The translations under genes were made by a program, and so were the position numbers. From Chara braunii (Eukaryota; Streptophyta; Charophyceae; Charales; Characeae), in contig BFEA01000124.1 in NCBI GenBank assembly GCA_003427395.1, positions 2,973,770 to 2,999,362 of the forward strand: a DNA stretch of 25,593 nucleotides, written 5' to 3'. The stretch's first letter is position 1; each line of letters starts with the position of its first letter. Below the pieces are notes generated by a model. That model was not told where the DNA came from and made no database searches. It saw only the letters and a program-made list of their open reading frames with translations. This document shows, piece after piece, positions 8,313 to 16,999 of this stretch.

Positions 8313-8590
8313 TTGAAGCCCAACCAATTCAATTACCTGTCAAATCTGGACAGGATGGCCTTTCAGGCCTTTTTTATTGTCATTATAGTATTACGGGGAA
8401 CCCCATAACAGCCACATCCGTGCTCAAGCCTCCAACGAGGGAACATGTGGGAGCTGTACCCACCAGCAGGTGCGATACCTGCTACAGCAGGTGGGCGATA
8501 CCGGCCAGGGGTCAGCCGGTAGCATCAGGACCGAGCTTCTTCGATGGGCCAGTCACTGTGCCTCCCCTCTGGTCCCCTCCCCTCCCCCTA
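8313..8590 (-). repeat. Dispersed repeat family R1, reverse copy
   Basis: Reverse-strand counterpart of 6776-7016, with the same order of shared words. It contains one local duplication, AGCAGGTGCGATACCTGC-ACAGCAGGTGGGCGATACC on the plus strand, not seen in the forward copy. On the minus strand the tRNA-like head at 8690-8757 lies 100 bp upstream, so the element may be a composite SINE running from about 8757 down to 8313. Confidence 0.78.
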
Positions 8591-8689
8591 TGAACATCAG
8601 CAATCTCTTCTCTACTCAATACCACTCGGGGGGACCGACGGCATATCTCTAGGTGGCGGGCGCCAAGCTTGGCCAGGAAGGTGCGTGAG

Positions 8690-8757
8690 GCCAATGGGGA
8701 TTGAACCCAAGGCCTCCTGAATGCCACTTGCGTGCCTTACCAACTGAGCTAGGACGC
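8690..8757 (-). mobile_element. tRNA-derived SINE-like head
   Basis: On the minus strand the internal Pol III promoter is recognisable: A box TAGCTCAGTTGGTAAGGC (plus-strand complement at about 8734-8751) and B box GGGTTCAATCCCC (8696-8708), at the usual spacing of about 40 bp. The T-arm pairs partly, but the acceptor arms do not pair. This is therefore a tRNA-derived SINE head or tRNA pseudogene, not a working tRNA. Confidence 0.7.
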
Positions 8758-8800
8758 TGGATGGTTTGGAAGACTTAGTGGGGGCTTACACTTGGTTTTG

Positions 8801-8892
8801 AGAGCACGCTGTGCTCTCAAACCCGCGACGCTTGCGAAACTCGTCAGACACTGTGCTCCTGAACCGTAGCCCTTGTGAACCGGCTGCTGGGG
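8801..8892. repeat. 92-bp direct repeat, copy 2
   Basis: Second copy of 8174-8265. It sits directly before the ~200-bp tandem array and shares the GTGAACCGG-TGCTG phrase with 8915-8932, so repeats of this phrase run into the array. Confidence 0.75.
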
Positions 8893-8940
8893 AATTCCAT
8901 TCTGCAGCACTTGTGAACCGGGTGCTGTCACATTCCGTTG

Positions 8941-9544
8941 TGCACAAAGGCTGCTTTCCGAGAGTGCACAGTCTGACAGATTCTGACGTAAGACTGCTTG
9001 TCCACCCCAACCGCCTCTTGAATTTCCGGCCAAAACCGTCTGTTGAGTTGCATGCCTGGCACACTGTCGAAGTCTGGGAGTACTCTCGAACTGGGCATCC
9101 TGACAACTCCCAAATTTTTTTGAAGTCCAGAACTTGAGAGTGCACAAAGGTCACTTTTTGAGAGTGCAGTGTGACGAATTCAGTCTGACATAAGACTGCC
9201 TTTTCTGCCCCAACTGCCTCTCAAATTCTGACCGGAAACCGTCAGTTGAGTTGCAGGTGGGTGCTCTGTCAAAGTTGGGCAATACTCTCGAACTGGGCAT
9301 CCTGACTGACAACTTCAAAATTTTTTTGAAGTCTGGAGTTCGAGAGTGCGTCAAAGCCACTTTCCAAGAGCGCAGTGCNACAAAGTCAGACATANCACTG
9401 CTTGTCCACNNCAACCACCTCTNAAATTTCGGGTGGAAACCGTCCGCCTACGTGCATGCCTGCACTCTGTCGAAGTTCGGGAGTACTCTCAATCTGCGCA
9501 TCCTGAAAAACTCCCTTTGGTTTTCGAAGTCCGGAACTTGAGAG
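8941..9544. repeat. Three tandem ~200-bp units
   Basis: The units are 8941-9140, 9141-9346 and 9347-9544 (200, 206 and 198 bp). Each has, in order, a TGC-CAAAG start, a (C/G)AGAG(T/C)GCA word, TCTGAC(A/G)TAA-ACTGC or variant, CCCCAAC-GCCTCT, AAACCGTC, a CTCTGTCGAAGT-like word, TACTCTCGAACTGGGCATCC or variant, and a TTTTTTTGAAGTC-GGA block ending in GAGAGT. The middle unit is longest. Frames are not conserved across units, so this is satellite-like DNA. Confidence 0.85.
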
Positions 9545-10314
9545 TAGGTGCAGTGATGCCTGTTCGACGGATTTGGGAGTGGTGTGGTGAGGCCCTTAAT
9601 TTTTGAGAGAGTGTTGGCAGTTGACGCAGGACGTGGTGACAGTCGGTAAATTCAGCGTGGCATGCGTAAGATGACGATGATGGTGATAATGGCGATCCAT
9701 AACCATTTTATCTGCAGTGGCTGTGGCTGGGGGCGCCAAAAGTGTGCCTGTGTTTGTGCCCACTCTGCATTCTTGATGAGGGCATGCCATTGCCGGAAGA
9801 GGGATGGTGGAGGCGTCGGCTTTGGTCTCCTCTCTCGCCCTCGTTGCAGAACCCAGAAGTAGGGCAGAGGGCAGAAGGAAGCCTCACGAAAGAACCAGAA
9901 AAAAAGGGGCTGGTGGGGCAAGGGGGCAATTTTGTGAAAACCTGCCGCAGTTTCCTGAAGTCTTGAATGGAACCAGGAACGGGAGGAAGAAACAGACAAT
10001 GAATGGAACCAGGAATGGGAGGAAGAAACAGACAATAGGGCAACTTCCCCCCGCTTCCGCTTCCTCCCGACCGTAGAGGGTAGGCTTGTTTGAAGGACAG
10101 CATTGCCAAACTCTCCTAGTAATATCTCGGCCGTCGCAACTATGAAGAGCACAGTGATGTGGGGTAGCGTGAATATCAGAAGTTGTATAGACGAAGAGCA
10201 CTGTAACAGCGTGATGCATCACTTATGTGAATTTCAGAAATAGGCGGCGTCGTTGAATGCAGGCTTAAAACAATAAACTGATGATCACTCTCATTGCCAT
10301 CCAATACGTTCCCC
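9545..10314. other. Unassigned sequence with a 36-bp tandem duplication
   Basis: No supported gene. The 36-bp word starting GAATGGAACCAGGAA is duplicated at 9965-10000 and 10001-10036 with one change. A minus-strand frame of 166 codons (9652-10152) crosses the duplication and is Pro/Ser-rich; I see no family resemblance and do not call it. Confidence 0.6.
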
Positions 10315-10342
10315 CTTTTTTTTTTTTTTTTTTTTTTTTTTG
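10315..10342 (+). repeat. Poly(T) tract
   Basis: A run of Ts that could be the A-tail of a minus-strand retroelement. No matching element was recognised beside it. Confidence 0.8.
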
Positions 10343-10581
10343 CCGCTTAACCTGGTCATCACATGTCTTTTCCCTCAGATCCTCTGGTATCTGTAATTCC
10401 GCCGTCCTGCAGCTTTATATTCGATGCTATTATTCGTGCTAACTGTATTGGTCTGCTGTGCTGACCCCTGCAGCTGATCCCAATCCTGGGGGGTTGCCTC
10501 CGAGTCTCAGAGAGGTATTTATCTATTGGGTGCGTACCTGGCCATCCTTTGCCTGTGCGAGAACCACAACAGTTTCTTCGG

Positions 10582-10692
10582 CTACCGTCTTCACCTGAAT
10601 AAAACACCCGGTAATTATCGGTGTATCTGGGCTGAAAGTTGTGCCAAATACAGCTATAATGACCGGGCGTTATATTCGGGTGAAGACGGTAG
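10582..10692. mobile_element. 111-bp palindromic MITE, copy 1
   Basis: Starts CTACCGTCTTCACCTGAATA and ends ATTCGGGTGAAGACGGTAG; the two arms pair over about 48 bp. The family consensus end is CTACCGTCTTCACCCGAATA. TA lies at each end in this and most copies, which fits TA target duplication as in Tc1/mariner-type elements, but the TA could equally be part of the repeat. There is no coding capacity. Confidence 0.88.
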
Positions 10693-11496
10693 TACTCTGA
10701 GTCAGAAGTCACCTTCCTGTTTCCCCAGAATCCCCAACTCACGCCCGATCACTTCCCAGACATTCTCGCATTTTTCTTTTTTTTTCCCCAAGTCATTTCA
10801 CAGAGTCGAACTAGATTCCAAAACCAAAGCAAAAAAAAAAAGCTCAACGGAGTCTTCTTTCCCCTTTATTCTTCCAAGGCCGTTCTCTTGGCTGCGGTTT
10901 GTCAGGATGGTAGTTAGGGACAGTAGGAATCCCGTTGATCCATTTCTCTGTGTTTGCAGTTTTCAGGTATGAGAGGGGAAGGTGCTGTCTTCCAAAAGTA
11001 ATCCACATGCCCAGCGTCCGGAAGTGTTTCTGTTTCCGCAAAACAGCAATCTAGTTTTGTTTCTCAAAGGGGGGGAGGGGGGGGGGGGGAAGGGAGGACT
11101 GCGCTGCTGGCGGCAAGGTATACTCTTGCAACTGTCCCCAAATACGTTGTACAGTAAATCCTGACAGCTACAGTCGTACTGGATTGATGGCCTACTGTCA
11201 TCCCCCCCGAACATATAATGCATATGCTTTGTAAACGAATGCAACCCATAGGTTGCATTGTATTCATTTAATCCGCATATTATGCGTTATTTTCATGTTC
11301 ACTTGAACAAGTTAGGCGGGCGTGGGAGGCCGGTACAGGCGGAGTACGCTCACTTTACGGCAGTGGCGGAGGGCCCTACCAAATGGCTTGTTACTTGGTC
11401 GGACTGCTGTGGAAGTGGGATCAGCGGCCTCTACTGGTAGCCTCACTCTACCATTGATCACACGCAGAAAAGAAAAAGGATTGTGGCTTGTTTCTT
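10693..11496. other. Unassigned sequence with a G-rich tract
   Basis: No supported gene. A nearly pure G run interrupted by single As lies at about 11069-11089 and could form a G-quadruplex. Short open frames on both strands look like chance. Confidence 0.5.
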
Positions 11497-11531
11497 TCCA
11501 TGTTCTAGCGGAAGATTCGTTCTCCTTTTCC
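11497..11531. repeat. 35-bp dispersed repeat, copy 1
   Basis: The word TCCATGTTCTAGCGGAAGAT and the following TCGTTCTCCTTTTCC recur as the reverse complement at 23157-23191, with about three changes. In one frame both encode His-Val-x-Ala-Glu-Asp-Ser-Phe-Ser-Phe-Ser. It may be a fragment of a repeat or of a coding exon. Confidence 0.65.
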
Positions 11532-11674
11532 ACACTCGGTGAGTGGTGGAGCGAGGCGCATAGCATCTTTCTTGGCAGCAGCATGTTTCACCCTCCCGCT
11601 TTCTTGGCCTGTCAGAGCTTGTCAGACCAGGTGTGCTGTCCTGCGAACAGCAGAGCAGAGCAAAGCTCGCACGG

Positions 11675-11678
11675 ACAC

Positions 11679-11762
<84 letters not shown>

Positions 11763-11763
11763 N

Positions 11764-11843
<80 letters not shown>
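11675..11843 (+). repeat. Compound (CA)n(GA)n microsatellite
   Basis: About 50 bp of CA followed by about 118 bp of GA with one N at 11763. All long frames crossing it (Thr-His then Arg-Glu, or Cys-Val then Ser-Leu) are products of the repeat. Confidence 0.98.
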
Positions 11844-11846
<3 letters not shown>

Positions 11847-12181
11847 GAGCTTGTCCAAATGTCAGTACTACCCCTGTAACTACACTTTTTTTCCGTTCTA
11901 CCCCTCCTGGGATGCAGAAACACAGCACGAGATAGTTCGCATATGAAGAGCGACTTCAATGCAGATCTTCAACGGACAAACTCTCAGGCATACATCCATC
12001 ATCAAGAGGATGCACAGAGCCCCAAAACAGTTCTCAGACTGGAAACTCCACGTTGGGTCATTACGAATGTTGTTTGTTATACTTTGGGAGTGTTGTCTTT
12101 GTGGATCGTTTTCTGTTTCTGCTCTTTAGTTGCAGTGAGGGTTTTGGGCACTTTGCATCACGCTACCTTGCTGCTGGCCTT
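11844..12181 (+). other. Possible coding sequence leading into the Cys-rich duplication
   Basis: A frame opens with ATG at 11943 and continues in phase into the Cys-rich unit at 12182. It includes a hydrophobic stretch (about 12050-12150) long enough to span a membrane. No family is recognised and the start is unproven. Confidence 0.3.
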
Positions 12182-12419
12182 TTCTGAACGAAAAGGTTTG
12201 TGCCATCGATGTTATCATTCTGACTCTTATCAAGAGAGGTGTATTGATGGGAGATGCCCCAAGAAAAAAAGATAGTAAAAATTACCCCCTGTCACTCTTT
12301 TTCGAATGAAAGGTTGGTGCCATCACTGTTTAACTTATCTTTCTGACTCTTATCCAGAGAGTCAGAGGTGTATTGGTGGGAGATGCCCCAGAAAGAGAGA
12401 GGAAAACTTACGCCCTTTG
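12182..12419 (+). CDS. Candidate exon(s): tandem Cys-rich units with a strong splice donor
   Basis: Two related units (12182-12272 and about 12298-12400) share Lys-Gly-x-Cys-His-x-Cys, then Ser-Asp-Ser-Tyr, then Arg-Cys-Ile-x-Gly-Arg-Cys-Pro. The pattern is Cys-x2-Cys ... Cys-x4-Cys, which would suit a small zinc-binding fold. The two units are in the same frame but separated by TAG (12273) and TAA (12276). The second unit runs into GTAAGT at 12420-12425, a textbook 5' splice site. The units could be alternative exons, or a duplication that broke the frame. No named family is recognised. Confidence 0.45.
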
Positions 12420-12425
12420 GTAAGT

Positions 12426-12917
12426 ACTCCGATTAGATCGACAATCACTCAAATCTGGGTCTGAATCTGGGTCTGTATATTGGAAAGGAGCCGATCCAGC
12501 CACACGAGCAAAATAACAACAAACAAGCGCTGTAACAAGTGGACAAACAACGCTATGTATACATGGTATTATGCTACGAAAACAAGAATTGAACTGACTC
12601 AGAGCACATTGGGACACAGTCAACCTGATACGTGCGGACGGATCCCCACTGATCCTGACTGATCCTGACTGATCCAGACATATCTTGATGGTCTGGCTCC
12701 GTCTGGCTCCGTCTGGATGTCCTGATGTCTGGATGACATCTGAACTGCTCGGCTGCCCAGGTCTGGACTGGCCTGCTGTATGGATCCACAGTAGCCATGG
12801 TTTTATGGAGAGTACTAGCATGTATGGGCAAAGCTGTGGATGCAAGAGGCAATAACTTAAGGTCAATTCGGTTAAACACCCTTGGTAGACTGGAGGGAGT
12901 TTTCAGCAACTCAGGTA
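12426..12917. other. Unassigned sequence with short tandem words
   Basis: No supported gene. The decamer TGATCCTGAC is repeated nearly three times around 12650-12676, and GTCTGGCTCC is repeated twice at about 12690-12710. Both are local slippage products. Confidence 0.5.
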
Positions 12918-13028
12918 CTACCGTTTTCACCCGAATAGAACGCCCGGTCATTATAGCTGCATTTGGCCCAACTTTCAGTCCCGATGCAGCGATAATGACT
13001 GGGTGTTCTATTCGGGTGAAGACAATAG
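12918..13028. mobile_element. 111-bp palindromic MITE, copy 2
   Basis: Starts CTACCGTTTTCACCCGAATA and ends TATTCGGGTGAAGACAATAG. It has the same length and arm layout as the other three copies. The inner arms CATTATAGCTGCA and TGCAGCGATAATG pair after one mismatch. Confidence 0.9.
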
Positions 13029-13519
13029 GTCCTAAGCTCGGTAGGCTTAGTGACAGAAGACATGCTGGTACGGGACACAATCTCGTCTTGGTTGAAGTCA
13101 AGATAGGCGTGCCAAAAAAAACGAAAAAAAAAAAAAAAACGAAAAAAAAAAAAAAAACGAAAAAAAAAAGGTAGGTGTGCCTGTTACATGGTATAACGAT
13201 CGTATCCTCTGAATGGTCATATGCCCTCCATGTGTATTCCGCCTTCAAGTTGAGGCAGAGCCGCAGAGGGGGTGATGCAAAGAGAGGCAGTGATACAAAG
13301 GGAGATTGGTGAGATTCATTTGAAACAATTTAAATAAAAAAATGTCAGGAACCGGGATGTGCACCTTGAGGCAGAGAGGGTGATGCAAAGAGGCAGCGAT
13401 AAGAAGGGAGCTTGGCTGCCGGACCTCCTTGTGGTCCATACAAGCATATCATTAGATGCGCAGGTTGAGGTCCTCACTTGCTCGGCAATTGTCATCATGC
13501 TGCTCCGCATTGAGGGTGA
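13029..13519. repeat. A-rich tract and a direct repeat
   Basis: An A-rich tract with interspersed AACG lies at 13114-13170. A direct repeat with the phrase GAGGCAGAG, GTGATGCAAAGAG and GGCAG-GATA-AAGGGAG occurs at about 13251-13305 and 13369-13412. No gene is supported. Confidence 0.6.
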
Positions 13520-13630
13520 CTTCCGGTTTCACCCGAATTGAACGCACCGTCATTATAGCTGTATTTGACGCTACGGTCAGTCCAGATAGGGCAATAATTA
13601 CCGTCTGTTCCATGCGGGTGAAGACGGTAG
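13520..13630. mobile_element. 111-bp palindromic MITE, copy 3
   Basis: Starts CTTCCGGTTTCACCCGAATT and ends CATGCGGGTGAAGACGGTAG. It is the most diverged of the four copies, with mismatches between its arms, but has the same 111-bp length. Confidence 0.85.
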
Positions 13631-13860
13631 CCAGCCGACCAGCTGGAGAGTCTAGAGGCCCAGTAGAGGGTGCTTGGAAATGAGTGAGACTGCCTCCAGT
13701 AGCTGACCAGCTGGAGGAGGTGGAATAGGAGGTTGAAGAAGAAGGGTTTGGCTGTGGAGATGGGGGCGTTAGTGCCCACAGTCGGGCATGGGGAGGGGGA
13801 AAGCGATTATCATATCGTCTGAGTGAAAGAAGTAGGTAGAAGAAAGTATACCAACGAGCA
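13631..13860. other. Unassigned sequence
   Basis: No gene is supported. The GACCAGCTGGAG word occurs twice (about 13636 and 13703). Confidence 0.4.
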
Positions 13861-14011
13861 CAACGCACTTGTTACACCCATGAACTTTTAAAATACAGTC
13901 CCAAGTTCGAATCCAGATGTAATCAGATGAACAGAATAATACAATANTTATGAAAGAAGAATTACTTGGTGCCGGTCTCTTCGGTGATGATATCTCGAGC
14001 TCGCCCCCCTT
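13861..14011 (+). mobile_element. tRNA-derived SINE (family S1), copy B
   Basis: It shares with copies A, C and D the core GTTACACCCATGAACT-TT, the B-box-like CAAGTTCGAATCCAGATG, and the tail phrase TCGGTGATGATATCTCGAG. The A box is partly lost. Beyond 14011 there is a T-rich run that may be its own end or the A-tail of the minus-strand LINE remnant next to it. Confidence 0.78.
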
Positions 14012-14041
14012 TTTCTTTATTTATTTATTTTTATTTTTTTA
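14012..14041 (-). repeat. T-rich tract, possible LINE A-tail
   Basis: Read on the minus strand this is an A-rich tail lying 3' of the LINE remnant. It also abuts the 3' end of the SINE copy on the plus strand, so ownership is ambiguous. Confidence 0.45.
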
Positions 14042-14201
14042 AACAGGTCCTTATGATCCTGGCTCCATATCCATTCTGCAAGGCGTCAGTCGGCCGGTTC
14101 CTATTCCCCCGGCAAGTCGAAATAGCAGAATTACACCATTGCACACACACACTCCCCCTTCCGTGTGGCCGAAGGGTCCCTGATCAGCATTGATTACTCC
14201 A

Positions 14202-14333
14202 CTGAATTGGAGGATTGACCGTCAGCTTGCCTTTCCCTGAGTCCCCTCCCAGATCCCTCTGTGGGAATCTGTCAATAAAACGAAAATGCTGAGATTACTG
14301 ACAGATTCCGTGACAGTCCATCCTCCAATTCAG
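14202..14333. repeat. Nested foldback repeat
   Basis: The outer arms at 14202-14225 (CTGAATTGGAGGATTGACC and following) and 14310-14333 pair with about two mismatches. The inner arms at 14264-14276 (GGAATCTGTCAAT) and 14294-14309 pair as a separate hairpin. It may be part of the LINE 3' UTR or a small independent foldback element. Confidence 0.7.
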
Positions 14334-14339
14334 TCAGTT

Positions 14340-15660
14340 CTAATCTGTAAGGAAAACAGCCATTAGAACTGACGTAACCTGTCAGGAACATCTCATGTGG
14401 CTCTGATGGCAAGTTCTGGTGTGAATTCCTTCCTTGTCTCCTGGGCAGGAGCCGAATTGTGCCAGTCTTGCCATCTGATTTGTAATCCATGAATCTCGGC
14501 TATCTTTCCGTATCGTAGGCCAAATTATGCCAAATTCTCCTGAACTCTCTGAGACCAGCTCTTGCTGTTTCTCCGGATCCTGCTGGATCTGGAGTTTGAC
14601 TGAAATTCTTCCATTGGCATCGGATCTCAGTCTCCATCAGAAGTCGCGTTGTTGCCCATATCTGTTCGCTCAGGTTGCTGGACTTGTCGATGGTTCTGCT
14701 GCACACCGTCTCCTTCCAAATGACCCGTAGTGCCACCGTCCTGATTATCCCGAACCAGATGCGTTCAGATTTTTTAAATTGAGCAGGGATGCTAGTTCAT
14801 CGGAGTTAATTGGATCGGGTGTTCGGGAAGGGAGGAGGGGAAGAGGTGGTCCCAGAGTACTGAGGCTCTCTCGCCCACAAGTCAGTAGTGAATTTGCTGT
14901 TTATCAGACAGTGTATTAGATCCTCCTCCTGTTCGTTGTCTGAGCAGACTGAACATTATTCTGAACTATTTGGAAGGGTAAAATAGTTCATTGGCTTTTC
15001 TTTTTTTACGGCTGTGTATGTAGCCAAGAGTTCACTGGGAGGGGATTGTATGCGATCAGCCCATTGAAGTCGTCTGATTTTAACTGGGCTTATTGATTTG
15101 TATTTCCGCCAGGGTAACTCGGAGATTGGTTCCATTTTCTTTGTCCTAGCAATTTGGTCCATTTTTCTTTGATTACAGGCTCAGGGTCCTTTGGTTCCAT
15201 TTTCTTTGTCCTAGTAATTTGGTCCATCTTTCTTTGATTACAGGCAACCTGTACCCCATTTTGACTGTGTACTGAGATATGTGCCTGGGGGTCTTGCAGA
15301 TGCTGTTACTGTCTGAGGTCCAAGCCCATTCATCTGGGTCGAATTCTAGATGATCTTGAATTGCTGTGTCCACTTGGAATATAATCTCTGGCCAGATGCC
15401 CAGTACCCTTATTTTTTCGAAGCGTATACGAGTTCACGGTCTCTTCTTGTGGATCACTATCACGGATGGACAGGGTTCTGGGGTTGGTCCAATCTATTGG
15501 GAAGGAGGTGAAGACTCTTGCGAAGTCTGATGTAGGAGATCTGCGGTAGAATTGATAGGCTCTTTGTGGTACCGTTTCCTGGGTCAGTACTCCCCATTAC
15601 CCTGGTTTCCAAAAGAAGTCCTCTTTTAATAGGTCCTTCCTTCCATCCGACCGGATTCTT
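14340..15660 (-). pseudogene. Decayed non-LTR retrotransposon (LINE) ORF2, C-terminal part
   Basis: Read on the minus strand, pieces of a plant-type LINE polyprotein appear in the expected order. First comes Asp-Glu-Trp-Ala-Trp-Thr ... Tyr-Thr-Val-Lys-Met-Gly-Tyr (15173-15373), the usual entry to the zf-RVT region. Then comes Leu-Pro-Trp-Arg-Lys ... Pro-Val-Lys-Ile-Arg-Arg-Leu-Gln-Trp (about 15040-15130). A Cys-x2-Cys ... His-Cys zinc-binding segment follows (about 14880-14950). Last is an Ile-Arg-Thr-Val-Ala-Leu-Arg-Val-Ile-Trp-Lys stretch (about 14700-14750). Stops and frame changes separate the pieces. The endonuclease and reverse transcriptase domains are not in the window, which fits 5' truncation during target-primed insertion. 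The family level is firm, the subfamily unknown. Confidence 0.75.
15127..15244 (-). repeat. Duplication within the LINE remnant
   Basis: A ~55-bp segment containing TTCCATTTTCTTTGTCCTAG, AATTTGGTCCAT and TTTCTTTGATTACAGGC occurs twice, at about 15130-15181 and 15192-15244. It duplicates a small part of the coding remnant and is a later event in the decayed copy. Confidence 0.85.
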
Positions 15661-15958
15661 CTTTTTTTTTTTTGAATTCTGAAAAAGGTAAAAGAAAGTA
15701 TGATCCGCTGATTCCGCTCTACTGGTGCACAGAAAACTATCTGCTCAGAGTTTGCTTGATAGGAAACTTTTTCTTTTGATTTTTTTTTTTTTTTTCGAAT
15801 AAATAAACTATCACATGGCAGGCCACATAGACCTGAGAAAACTATGATCTACTCTTCTGCTGAACCCTGTTATGTCTCCAAAGCTGACCACTTCATCCAT
15901 TTTTCCCAAAATTTCGGTTTTGTTTGTGGGGCCAATGTGTTCTTGTACGTTATTGCAG
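15661..15958. other. T-rich sequence before a candidate exon
   Basis: T-runs lie at 15662-15673 and 15778-15795. No gene is clearly supported, although a frame opens with ATG at 15844. Confidence 0.4.
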
Positions 15959-16041
15959 GCCTAGGTAGAGTACCGCAAGTGTTGCGAGCTGTGCTCCTGG
16001 AAATGGATCAGGCCACAGAGAAAACAGAGTACATTGACATG
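15959..16041 (+). CDS. Candidate internal exon, unrecognised
   Basis: An 83-bp segment lies between TATTGCAG (acceptor-like, ending 15958) and GTAGAT (donor-like, 16042). In the open frame it encodes a helical-looking peptide: Gly-Arg-Val-Pro-Gln-Val-Leu-Arg-Ala-Val-Leu-Leu-Glu-Met and following. The frame is also open upstream to 15844. No family is recognised. It could be a chance frame beside the CT microsatellite. Confidence 0.3.
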
Positions 16042-16092
16042 GTAGATTCCCAGTACCTTTCTATCTCTTTCTCTCTCTTCTCTCTTTCTTCT

Positions 16093-16097
<5 letters not shown>

Positions 16098-16154
<57 letters not shown>

Positions 16155-16155
16155 N

Positions 16156-16242
<87 letters not shown>
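16098..16242 (+). repeat. (CT)n microsatellite
   Basis: About 145 bp of CT dinucleotides with one N at 16155. The long Ser-Leu and Arg-Glu frames over it are products of the repeat. Confidence 0.98.
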
Positions 16243-16249
<7 letters not shown>

Positions 16250-16556
16250 TTTCTCTCTTTTCCCTGTCTCCTCTGTTTCCTCTGTTTCCTCTGTTTCCTC
16301 TGTTTCCCTCTGTTTCCCTCTGTTTTTCTCTGTTTTCCTCTGTTTTCCTCTGTTTTGCTCTGTGTTCTCTGTTTGCTCTGTTTTGCTCTGTTTTGCTCTG
16401 TTTTGCTCTGTTTTGCTCTGTTTTGCTCTGTGTTGCTTGTTTTGCTCTGTTTTGCTCTGTTTTGCTCTGTTTTGCTCTGTTTTGCTCTGTTTTCTCTGTT
16501 TTCTCTGTTTTCTGAACTTTTCTCAGTTATTTTCACTCTGTTTTTTCACTCTGTTT
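16243..16556 (+). repeat. CTCTGTTTTG-type minisatellite
   Basis: Starting from the CT microsatellite, the repeat changes in steps: CCTCTGTTT units, then CCCTCTGTTT, then TTCCTCTGTTT, then a run of TTTTGCTCTG decamers (about 16376-16490), and finally TTTTCTCTG units. It looks like progressive mutation and expansion of one short motif. Overlapping 190-220-codon frames here are not genes. Confidence 0.92.
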
Positions 16557-16811
16557 AAAACCTCTACTGTGCCCGATCTATCATGAAAGACTTGGGTATT
16601 TTTCTCAGGTTTCTCAGTTTTTTCCCCTCTGTTTTTTCCCTTTGATCTATCATAAAAGACTTGGGTAGTTTACTGAAACTCAGCAGTAGAGCAGGATAAT
16701 TACTCTCTGCTCCCTACTCCCTACTCCCCTCTACCAGTGTTCTAATCTGCTGTGAATGTGCTAAACCCTAAAAGCAAAGCTGGCATTGGTTTGACCTTCG
16801 CTCTTCTTACA
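16557..16811. other. Unassigned sequence with a duplicated phrase
   Basis: A phrase with GATCTATCAT-AAAGACTTGGGTA occurs twice (about 16574 and 16643). No gene is supported. Confidence 0.5.
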
Positions 16812-16999
16812 GCAGACCTTGCCCAGTTGTTAAACCCATAATGAACTGTTGACATACAGACCTGTGTTCGAATCTGAATGGAATTATGGAACTTACCACT
16901 TAGATGAATGGGAATTGTGAAATGGAATGGGACTGTGGTCAGTTTGCCGACGAGATGATATCTCAAGACCACTGCTCGTTTTTTTTTTTTTTTTTTTAA
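16812..16999 (+). mobile_element. tRNA-derived SINE (family S1), copy A
   Basis: Contains CAGTTGTTAAACCCATAATG, AACTGTTGACATACAGACC, the B-box-like GTGTTCGAATCTG, and the tail phrase GGTCAGTTTGCCGACGAGAT followed by GATATCTCAAGACC. It ends in an ~18-bp T-run. The central part differs from the other copies. Confidence 0.8.

Noticed and set aside
8690-8757. Functional tRNA gene on the minus strand
   Set aside because: The A and B boxes are good but acceptor arms do not pair and the D stem is disturbed. SINE head or pseudogene fits better.
8941-9544. CRISPR-like array
   Set aside because: The units are ~200 bp, diverged along their whole length and without a repeat/spacer pattern. The sequence is eukaryotic.
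11322-11959. Long frames on both strands over 11.6-11.9 kb (up to 174 codons)
   Set aside because: Their length comes from the CA/GA microsatellite, which has no stops in any frame.
10526-13779. Several 90-220-codon frames on either strand that include the MITE copies
   Set aside because: Their apparent similarity to each other comes from the shared 111-bp palindromic MITE, not from a protein family.
15844-16558. 223- and 191-codon frames over 15.8-16.6 kb
   Set aside because: Most of their length is translated CT and CTCTGTTTTG repeat. Only the short segment 15959-16041 was kept as a weak exon candidate.
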